The position numbers and the translations under genes are program-made. A stretch of DNA of 41,199 bases from Parasulfitobacter algicola (GTDB taxonomy: Bacteria; Pseudomonadota; Alphaproteobacteria; Rhodobacterales; Rhodobacteraceae). The notes under the pieces are model-generated. The model was not told the DNA's origin. It worked only from the letters and a program-made list of their open reading frames with translations, and did not search any database. The DNA is taken from the NCBI RefSeq assembly GCF_013315265.1, contig NZ_JABUFE010000016.1, forward strand, positions 1 through 41,199, in the 5' to 3' direction. Below, piece by piece: positions 35,072 to 41,199 of this stretch (its first letter is position 1; every line of letters begins with the position of its first letter).

Positions 35072-36748
35072 ATGGCGAACACATCAATGGAGGAATTCGA
35101 AGCCCTCCTGCAAGAAAGCTTCGAGATTGACACGCCCGACGAAGGGTCTGTTGTCAAAGGCAAGGTTATCGCAATTGAAGCGGGACAAGCCATCATTGAC
35201 GTCGGCTATAAAATGGAAGGCCGCGTTGATCTAAAAGAATTCGCAAACCCTGGGGAAGCTCCTGAAATCGCTGTTGGCGATGAAGTTGAAGTGTTTCTGC
35301 GTCAGGTCGAAAACTCCAAAGGTGAAGCGGTCATCAGCCGTGAAATGGCCCGCCGCGAAGAAGCCTGGGATCGTCTGGAAAAAGCCTATGCCGACGAAGA
35401 ACGCGTCGAAGGTGCGATCTTTGGTCGTGTCAAAGGCGGCTTTACGGTTGATCTGGGCGGCGCTGTTGCGTTTCTGCCAGGCAGCCAGGTTGATGTGCGT
35501 CCCGTACGCGACGCCGGCCCGTTGATGAACATGAAGCAACCTTTCCAGATCCTGAAAATGGACCGCCGTCGTGGCAACATCGTTGTATCACGCCGCGCAA
35601 TTCTGGAAGAAAGCCGTGCCGAACAGCGCGCTGAAGTTATCGGCAAACTCGCCGAAGGCGATTCGGTTGACGGTGTCGTCAAGAACATCACTGAATACGG
35701 TGCGTTCGTTGATCTGGGCGGTGTTGACGGTCTGTTGCATGTGACTGACATGGCATGGCGCCGTGTGAACCACCCCTCTGAAATCCTGACGATCGGTGAA
35801 ACGATCAATGTTCAGGTCATCAAGATCAACAAGGAAACCCACCGCATCAGTCTTGGGATGAAGCAGCTGCAAGAAGATCCATGGGATCTGGTTGCAGCGA
35901 AGTATCCACTGGAATCAGTGCATATGGGTCGTGTGACCAACATCACCGATTACGGCGCGTTTGTTGAACTTGAGCCCGGCGTTGAAGGTCTGGTTCACGT
36001 ATCAGAAATGTCTTGGACCAAGAAAAACGTTCACCCTGGTAAAATCGTATCGACCAGCCAGGAAGTCGAAGTCATGGTTCTGGAAATTGATGGCACCAAG
36101 CGTCGCGTTTCCCTTGGTCTGAAACAGACCATGCGCAACCCATGGGAAGTCTTTGCAGAAACGCACCCTGTTGGTACCGAAGTTGAAGGCGAAGTTAAGA
36201 ACATCACCGAATTCGGTCTGTTCATTGGCCTTGATGGCGATATCGACGGCATGGTTCATCTGTCAGATCTTACATGGGAAGGCCGCGGCGAAGATGTGAT
36301 CGGCGATTATCGCAAAGGTGACACGGTTCAGGCTGCTGTGACCGAAGTGGATGTTGAAAAAGAACGCATCTCACTTTCTGTCAAAGCGCTTGGTAAAGAC
36401 CCGTTTGCCGATGCCGTTGGTGGCGTGAAGCGCGGATCGATTATCACGGTTGAAGTGACCGCGATCGAAGATGGTGGTGTTGAGGTCGAATACGAAGGTA
36501 TGAAGTCCTTTATCCGTCGTTCTGATCTGTCACGTGATCGTGCTGAACAACGCCCAGAGCGGTTCCAGGTCGGCGATAAAGTTGACGTGCGCGTCACCAA
36601 CATCGACCAGAAAACACGCAAATTGGGTCTGTCAATCAAGGCACGTGAAATTGCTGAAGAAAAAGAAGCCGTTCAGCAGTACGGATCTTCGGATTCTGGT
36701 GCGTCCTTGGGCGATATCCTGGGTGCGGCTTTGAAAACCGACGACTAA
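35072..36748 (+). CDS. rpsA: 30S ribosomal protein S1
   Basis: A 558-aa protein with six S1 RNA-binding repeats. The first two bind the ribosome, and the last four bind mRNA. Repeats are recognisable from GSVVKGKVIAIEAGQAIIDV onwards, including VDGVVKNITEYGAFVDLGGV, GRVTNITDYGAFVELEPG and VEGEVKNITEFGLFIGLDGD. The start MANTSMEEFEALL at 35072 matches alphaproteobacterial S1; the open frame back to 34979 is leader. The only Shine-Dalgarno-like AAGGA is 13 bases away, as is common for rpsA, whose own protein helps initiation. A strong terminator follows. Confidence 0.96.
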   Translation: MANTSMEEFEALLQESFEIDTPDEGSVVKGKVIAIEAGQAIIDVGYKMEGRVDLKEFANPGEAPEIAVGDEVEVFLRQVENSKGEAVISREMARREEAWDRLEKAYADEERVEGAIFGRVKGGFTVDLGGAVAFLPGSQVDVRPVRDAGPLMNMKQPFQILKMDRRRGNIVVSRRAILEESRAEQRAEVIGKLAEGDSVDGVVKNITEYGAFVDLGGVDGLLHVTDMAWRRVNHPSEILTIGETINVQVIKINKETHRISLGMKQLQEDPWDLVAAKYPLESVHMGRVTNITDYGAFVELEPGVEGLVHVSEMSWTKKNVHPGKIVSTSQEVEVMVLEIDGTKRRVSLGLKQTMRNPWEVFAETHPVGTEVEGEVKNITEFGLFIGLDGDIDGMVHLSDLTWEGRGEDVIGDYRKGDTVQAAVTEVDVEKERISLSVKALGKDPFADAVGGVKRGSIITVEVTAIEDGGVEVEYEGMKSFIRRSDLSRDRAEQRPERFQVGDKVDVRVTNIDQKTRKLGLSIKAREIAEEKEAVQQYGSSDSGASLGDILGAALKTDD

Positions 36749-36770
36749 GACAGACTGAAATAAAATTCTG

Positions 36771-36805
36771 AAAACGGCCTCGTATTTGATATGAGGCCGT
36801 TTTTT
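36771..36805 (+). terminator. Intrinsic terminator of rpsA
   Basis: AAAACGGCCTC (36771-36781) pairs with GAGGCCGTTTT (36793-36803). The loop itself can pair further (GTAT with ATAT, one G-T), giving a stem of about 15 bp followed by T residues. It is the strongest terminator in the window. Confidence 0.9.
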
Positions 36806-37037
36806 GTTTCCGAATCAAATGCTTCTGCCGCAGCGCGGCGATCATTTACCAAGCAGAAAAAACACGCCAATTTCCGCTCAAATGTGACTTTGTCACCAAA
36901 ATTGTCGTTTATTGATCGAAAAAACTTTGCGGAAGTGGTGCCCCCATGGTTTCTTGAACGAAAGTTTTTGCCTATAGTCATAAGATGATATTAGCCCGGG
37001 TCGCGGGCACATTTGTACCGCCGGGGGGATAGTAACT

Positions 37038-37319
37038 ATGATTAGATCTGAACTGATCCAAAAGATCGCTGATGAAAATCCACATCTTTATCAAAGGGAT
37101 GTGGAAAAAATCGTAAACACTATTTTCGATGAAATAATTGACGCTATGTCTCATGGTGATCGCGTTGAACTGCGCGGCTTTGGTGCATTTTCGGTCAAAA
37201 AGCGGGATGCGCGGACAGGCCGAAACCCACGCACAGGCGCGTCTGTTGATGTAGAAGAAAAGCACGTTCCGTTTTTTAAGACGGGTAAACTGTTGCGGGA
37301 CCGCCTGAACGGAGAATAG
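37038..37319 (+). CDS. ihfB: Integration host factor, beta subunit
   Basis: A 93-aa DNA-bending protein of the HU/IHF family. [17 protein letters not shown] is the typical beta-subunit start. [20 protein letters not shown] carries the saddle and DNA-binding arm, with RNPRTGASV at the tip. The rpsA-ihfB order and the MIRSELI start favour IHF beta over HU. It would act with IhfA, not in this window, in replication, recombination and promoter architecture. It follows the rpsA terminator by 230 bases, in which a promoter is expected but not clearly seen. Seven bases separate it from the next gene. Confidence 0.93.
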   Translation: MIRSELIQKIADENPHLYQRDVEKIVNTIFDEIIDAMSHGDRVELRGFGAFSVKKRDARTGRNPRTGASVDVEEKHVPFFKTGKLLRDRLNGE

Positions 37320-37325
37320 CTGCTA

Positions 37326-37676
37326 ATGCGCTATATTCGATACCTGATTATTGCTTCGATTGCGATATGCCTGATCGTTGTTGCATTGGCCAATCGTAAC
37401 GCCGTGACATTGCGATTGCTGCCCGAAGATTTGGCCGCACTCACAGGCTATACTTTTTCGATCAGCTTGCCGCTTTTTGTAGTGATATTTGCAGGAATCG
37501 CAGTTGGCATACTGCTTGGTTTTGTCTGGGAATGGATGCGTGAACACAAACACCGTTCCGAGGCCAGCCAAAAGGGTCGCGAAGTAAGCAAGCTGAAACG
37601 TGAAGTCAAACGGCTAAAGGGCGAAAAGCACGAAGGCAAAGACGAAGTTCTGGCCCTGCTTGAGGATCACAGCTAG
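37326..37676 (+). CDS. LapA/DUF1049-type inner-membrane protein
   Basis: A 116-aa protein with two membrane helices (about 5-24 and 43-65) separated by a short loop containing NRNAVTLRLLPEDL, and a C-terminal, strongly charged coiled coil (about 70-112). This is the layout of LapA domain (DUF1049) proteins, whose E. coli members help lipopolysaccharide assembly. In Alphaproteobacteria it commonly sits between ihfB and trpF, as here. It is probably co-transcribed with ihfB (seven-base gap). The name describes the domain; its role in this organism is not shown. Confidence 0.8.
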   Translation: MRYIRYLIIASIAICLIVVALANRNAVTLRLLPEDLAALTGYTFSISLPLFVVIFAGIAVGILLGFVWEWMREHKHRSEASQKGREVSKLKREVKRLKGEKHEGKDEVLALLEDHS

Positions 37677-37693
37677 GCAGGATATGCCTGCCT
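37675..37693 (+). promoter_or_regulatory. Hairpin covering the trpF translation start region
   Basis: AGGCAGG (37675-37681) and CCTGCCT (37687-37693) form a perfect 7-bp stem with a five-base loop and end one base before the trpF ATG at 37695. The stem includes the last bases of the lapA stop and the only purine-rich stretch that could act as ribosome-binding site, so trpF translation may depend on ribosomes finishing lapA. There is no T run, so it is not a terminator. Confidence 0.5.
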
Positions 37694-37694
37694 T

Positions 37695-38339
37695 ATGTCT
37701 GATACCAAAGTTAAAATCTGCGGCCTGACGCGCACAAGTGACATTGCGGCTGTTGTAGACGCCGGTGCGACCTATGCGGGTTTTGTGTTTTTCCCCAAAT
37801 CCCCACGCAATATTTCAATGGCAAAAGCAAAAGAATTGGCACTGAATGTGCCCACTGGCATCGCGAAGGTGGCGCTTGTCGTTGATCCGACTAATACCGT
37901 CTTGGACCAAATACTATCAGATATTGCCATCGATATATTGCAGTTACATGGCCATGAAAGCCCGCAACGGGTTGCTGATATCCGTGAAAAATATGGGCTT
38001 CCCGTTATGAAAGCTATTGGTGTAGCGAATGAAAGCGATCTGCCGCAGTTGCAAGATTATGCGCAAGTCGCCGACCAACTTCTTGTGGATGCCAAGCCTT
38101 CGGAACAGTCCGATCTGCCTGGTGGAAACGGATTGGCGTTTGACTGGCGTCTGATTGCGGATCGGCGCTGGCCCGTACCCTGGATGCTAGCAGGGGGGCT
38201 GACAGCGGGCAATGTGGCCGAAGCCATTCGGTTGACCGGCGCACAACAAGTTGACGTATCATCGGGCGTTGAAAGTGCACCAGGTGTGAAAGACGCCCAG
38301 TTGATACAGCACTTTGTCACAGCGGCAAAAGCCAAATGA
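37695..38339 (+). CDS. trpF: Phosphoribosylanthranilate isomerase
   Basis: A 214-aa single-domain TIM-barrel enzyme, third step of tryptophan synthesis, opening the ribose of phosphoribosylanthranilate. [20 protein letters not shown] carries the catalytic cysteine. Further motifs are [28 protein letters not shown] and the phosphate-binding [13 protein letters not shown] and [16 protein letters not shown]. It starts 18 bases after lapA and overlaps the GNAT gene by four bases. trpB follows after that gene; trpA is expected downstream in other organisms but is not in this window. Confidence 0.95.
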   Translation: MSDTKVKICGLTRTSDIAAVVDAGATYAGFVFFPKSPRNISMAKAKELALNVPTGIAKVALVVDPTNTVLDQILSDIAIDILQLHGHESPQRVADIREKYGLPVMKAIGVANESDLPQLQDYAQVADQLLVDAKPSEQSDLPGGNGLAFDWRLIADRRWPVPWMLAGGLTAGNVAEAIRLTGAQQVDVSSGVESAPGVKDAQLIQHFVTAAKAK

Positions 38340-38800
38340 TCGTCACATTCCGCCCAGCCATTCGCGATGACGTGCCAACCATCGTGGCGATGTTGCAAGA
38401 TGATAGTCTGGGTAAAGACCGAGAAATTGATGATTTAGCCATCTACTTCGCGGCGTTTGATCAAATGCAAACAGAACAAGCCAATATGATCATTGTTGGC
38501 GAAGAAAATGGGACGATCATCGCGACATATCAGCTGGTTTTTATATCTGGGCTGTCCTTACGGGCCAGTAAGCGGGCTCAAATCGAAAGTGTTCGCGTCG
38601 CCAGTCATTTGCGCGGCCAAGGCATTGGGGGTCAACTGATGGCCGATGCCGAAACCCGTGCACGCGATGCCGGGTGCAGCCTGTTTCAGTTAACCACCAA
38701 CAAAACCCGCGACAAAGCACGCGCGTTCTATGATCGACTTGGGTTTACCCCTTCGCATATTGGGTTTAAACGCAATCTGTCTGACTTAAAGGAACGCTGA
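38336..38800 (+). CDS. GNAT-family N-acetyltransferase
   Basis: A 154-aa acetyltransferase with the acetyl-CoA-binding [20 protein letters not shown] (V/I-x-x-x-x-RGxGxG/A) near residues 83-105, and the C-terminal [19 protein letters not shown] motif. The acceptor is unknown. It sits between trpF and trpB with overlaps or tight spacing on both sides (four bases shared with trpF, one base to trpB), so it is expressed with the tryptophan genes. Whether it acts on an intermediate of that pathway or is a passenger cannot be read from the sequence. Confidence 0.85.
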   Translation: MIVTFRPAIRDDVPTIVAMLQDDSLGKDREIDDLAIYFAAFDQMQTEQANMIIVGEENGTIIATYQLVFISGLSLRASKRAQIESVRVASHLRGQGIGGQLMADAETRARDAGCSLFQLTTNKTRDKARAFYDRLGFTPSHIGFKRNLSDLKER

Positions 38801-38801
38801 C

Positions 38802-40022
38802 ATGGCCAATGATCTTTTCAACAGTTTCATGAATGCCCCTGATGAAAAGGGCCGTTTTGGAAAGTTCGGTGGGCGATTTGTCAGTGAAACTTTGATGCCG
38901 CTGATCCTTAGCCTTGAGGCCGAGTATGAAAAAGCCAAAACAGATGACAGTTTTTGGGCCGAAATGGATGATCTGTGGAAGCATTATGTTGGTCGCCCAA
39001 GCCCGCTTTATTTCGCTGAGCGCCTGACCGATCACTGCGGCGGTGCCAAGATTTATATGAAGCGGGACGAATTGAACCATACCGGCGCGCATAAGATCAA
39101 CAACGTTCTGGGTCAGATTCTTTTGGCCCGTCGCATGGGTAAAACACGCATTATCGCAGAAACCGGTGCAGGGCAGCATGGGGTTGCGACCGCAACTGTT
39201 TGCGCGCGTTTTGGGTTGAAATGCATCGTCTATATGGGTGCCCATGATGTGGAACGTCAGGCCCCCAACGTATTTCGGATGAAGCTTTTGGGCGCAGACG
39301 TCATTCCCGTCACCAGCGGTCGCGGCACCCTGAAAGACGCCATGAATGATGCGTTGCGCGATTGGGTAACCAACGTCCGCGATACTTTTTATTGCATCGG
39401 CACGGTGGCCGGGCCCCACCCTTATCCGGCGATGGTTCGTGATTTCCAATCCATCATTGGCAAAGAGGCCAAAGAACAGCTGATGGAACAAGAAGGCCGT
39501 TTGCCCGATACTCTGATCGCAGCCATCGGTGGTGGGTCGAACGCGATGGGCCTGTTTTACCCTTTTCTGAACGACAAAGACGTCAATATCATCGGGGTTG
39601 AAGCTGGTGGTAAGGGCGTCAATGAAAAGATGGAACATTGCGCCAGCCTGACCGGTGGTCGTCCAGGTGTTCTGCATGGGAACCGTACCTATCTGCTGCA
39701 AGACGATGATGGGCAAATTTTGGAAGGGTTCAGCATTTCCGCCGGTCTGGATTATCCCGGTATTGGCCCGGAACATTCTTGGCTGCACGACATCGGGCGG
39801 GCGCAATATGTGGCGATCACCGATAAAGAGGCCTTAGCCGCGTTCCAGCTGTGCTGCCAAACCGAAGGTATCATTCCTGCGCTCGAACCCAGCCACGCAC
39901 TGGCGCATGTAACTAAAATCGCGCCTGATCTGCCCAAAGACCACATTATCATCATGAATATGTGTGGACGTGGTGACAAAGATATCTTCACCGTCGCCAA
40001 GGCGCTTGGGGTCGATATCTAA
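38802..40022 (+). CDS. trpB: Tryptophan synthase, beta chain
   Basis: A 406-aa PLP enzyme joining indole and serine. Lys98 in HTGAHKINN forms the Schiff base. [16 protein letters not shown] is the usual N-terminus. [20 protein letters not shown] and [16 protein letters not shown] hold the cofactor phosphate, and the COMM-domain segment for coupling to TrpA is present. It ends [20 protein letters not shown], as in the family. It follows the GNAT gene by one base. A weak 6-bp hairpin after the stop (ATAGCG 40027-40032, CGCTAT 40037-40042) overlaps the end of the convergent gene and may serve both strands. Confidence 0.96.
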   Translation: MANDLFNSFMNAPDEKGRFGKFGGRFVSETLMPLILSLEAEYEKAKTDDSFWAEMDDLWKHYVGRPSPLYFAERLTDHCGGAKIYMKRDELNHTGAHKINNVLGQILLARRMGKTRIIAETGAGQHGVATATVCARFGLKCIVYMGAHDVERQAPNVFRMKLLGADVIPVTSGRGTLKDAMNDALRDWVTNVRDTFYCIGTVAGPHPYPAMVRDFQSIIGKEAKEQLMEQEGRLPDTLIAAIGGGSNAMGLFYPFLNDKDVNIIGVEAGGKGVNEKMEHCASLTGGRPGVLHGNRTYLLQDDDGQILEGFSISAGLDYPGIGPEHSWLHDIGRAQYVAITDKEALAAFQLCCQTEGIIPALEPSHALAHVTKIAPDLPKDHIIIMNMCGRGDKDIFTVAKALGVDI

Positions 40023-40038
40023 GGTAATAGCGTTGGCG

Positions 40039-40767
40039 CTATCTTAAATCCTGCAAATTGGATCGTGACTGATTGTGCCATGGCATCCAACCAGCTGGTA
40101 ATCCGCCAGGATAGCCCATGCGGCTGTGCAATTGGTTTACGTATTTTTCTGAATACACTGCAGACCCGAAGCGCGGGTATTTGACGACACTTACCGCAAA
40201 AACAAATGAAACACTTGCAGCCCCGAACAGCATTACAATTCCAGACAAAAACCCGCGCAAGCGCAGAAGATAGCTGCCGATGAATAACAGAACGGTCCAT
40301 ACGATCAGAGCGATCAATCCTAAAAAAGGTGGCCCTTTCCAAGGCTGCGCTTCTGTGACGAACGTAATCGTCTTGTTGCCAATGCCTGATCCTTGCGGTG
40401 AAGATAAAAACGCGCCGGGGGCAATATGGTAAACTGCGATCAAACAGATGATGCTGGCTGCACCGCCCCAAAGAAAGGCCGATAGGATACGTAAAAAACT
40501 TTGCTTAACGGGTGGTTTTTCAGCCGGAATTTCTGTTTCACCAGACGTACCAATCACAGCGTCATAGTATGCATCTTTTGGCGCAAATTGATAATGGATC
40601 GTTGTTAGACCCACACCAATTGCACAGGCAATGATATTGGTGAAAGGAAAGATCAGTTCAGGGACACGAATTCCCATCACTGCATATATATCGATGCCTT
40701 CGAGACGAAACAGAATTAAATCTGCAAGCCCCCATAAAAAGAAGAATGCACCAAGTATTCTAAGCAT
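40039..40767 (-). CDS. Membrane protein of unknown function, 242 aa
   Basis: I do not recognise it. About four hydrophobic segments are visible: residues about 3-20, 38-55, 90-115 and 145-195 (the last long enough for two helices). A hydrophilic loop at about 58-85 contains KDAYYDAVIGTSGETEIPAE. The tail is polar (GYPGGLPAGWMPWHNQ). Several tryptophans lie near the membrane borders. The gene faces the trpB end with 16 bases between the stops and is divergent from the poly-Asp gene. No conserved partner is seen. Confidence 0.6.
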   Translation of the reverse strand: MLRILGAFFFLWGLADLILFRLEGIDIYAVMGIRVPELIFPFTNIIACAIGVGLTTIHYQFAPKDAYYDAVIGTSGETEIPAEKPPVKQSFLRILSAFLWGGAASIICLIAVYHIAPGAFLSSPQGSGIGNKTITFVTEAQPWKGPPFLGLIALIVWTVLLFIGSYLLRLRGFLSGIVMLFGAASVSFVFAVSVVKYPRFGSAVYSEKYVNQLHSRMGYPGGLPAGWMPWHNQSRSNLQDLR

Positions 40768-40849
40768 ATGCCCTCTAATTAATTTGCTTCATTTTCAAAT
40801 ACTTAAAAATTTCTCCAACTTTTTTTGGAATAAATGTCAAAGCATCCCG

Positions 40850-40887
40850 TTTGCATAAGTGAACCGTACAAAACGCGGTTTTGCAAA
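40850..40887 (+). promoter_or_regulatory. Inverted repeat upstream of the poly-Asp gene
   Basis: TTTGCA (40850-40855) pairs with TGCAAA (40882-40887), and inside it AACCG (40862-40866) pairs with CGGTT (40876-40880), leaving an asymmetric internal loop. It lies just before the ribosome-binding site (AAAGGA) and could be an operator or an mRNA leader structure. Confidence 0.4.
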
Positions 40888-40903
40888 TTAAAAGGATATC
40901 GAG

Positions 40904-41199
<296 letters not shown>

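Noticed and set aside
37684-37728. 14-codon open frame overlapping the trpF start, possible leader peptide
   Set aside because: No tryptophan codons, no ribosome-binding site and no terminator, so there is no sign of attenuation.
38766-39806. 346-aa open frame on the minus strand
   Set aside because: Shadow of trpB, no family features.

Overview
The window reads as part of an alphaproteobacterial chromosome, most likely from the Rhodobacterales (Roseobacter group). The evidence is the block orders xseB-ispA-dxs, cmk-rpsA-ihfB-lapA-trpF-trpB and flgE-flgK-flgL-flgI, a DUF2125-type periplasmic protein, and generally alphaproteobacterial protein sequences. I found no rRNA, tRNA or CRISPR array. 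All identities come from reading the sequence; no database search was possible.

Layout. 1-340: the 3' end of an IS110-type transposase gene and its flank. 340-3853: accessory genes: a membrane protein of unknown function, a secreted dienelactone-hydrolase-like enzyme divergent from a membrane-bound AraC-type regulator (two operator-like repeats 21 bp apart lie between them), and a small exported protein. 3901-8651: an isoprenoid-precursor operon (HDAC-like deacetylase, xseB, ispA, dxs), followed by a membrane protein that resembles the eukaryotic FAR-17a/AIG1 lipid hydrolases. 8560-9924: a fused glyoxalase-like/SDR protein on the minus strand. 10007-13296: a two-gene purine pathway, ade (adenine deaminase) and amn (AMP nucleosidase). 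13435-15082: an HU protein converging on a DEAD-box helicase. 15433-19353: a chemoreceptor divergent from a periplasmic binding protein, then a DMT exporter. 19369-20166: a DUF2125-type protein.

20583-32386 is a one-directional flagellar block. Its downstream half is conventional: MotB stator protein, hook FlgE, hook-filament junction proteins FlgK and FlgL, and P-ring FlgI. Its upstream half is not. It holds a 132-aa protein of unknown function, a large dynamin-like GTPase, a second GTPase of the same class carrying a long acidic tail instead of a stalk, a roadblock/LC7-like 129-aa protein, and a 296-aa protein of unknown function. A GTPase pair next to a roadblock-like protein recalls the MglA/MglB polarity switch. 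This is the best candidate in the window for an undescribed system, perhaps acting on flagellar placement or on the membrane at the flagellar base.

32486-40022 is a housekeeping run: aroA, a GFA-domain protein, cmk, rpsA, ihfB, a LapA-type membrane protein, trpF, a GNAT acetyltransferase and trpB. It covers aromatic amino acid synthesis, CMP phosphorylation, translation and nucleoid architecture. The window ends with a membrane protein of unknown function and the start of a secreted poly-aspartate protein encoded by a GATGAC hexanucleotide repeat that runs off the edge.
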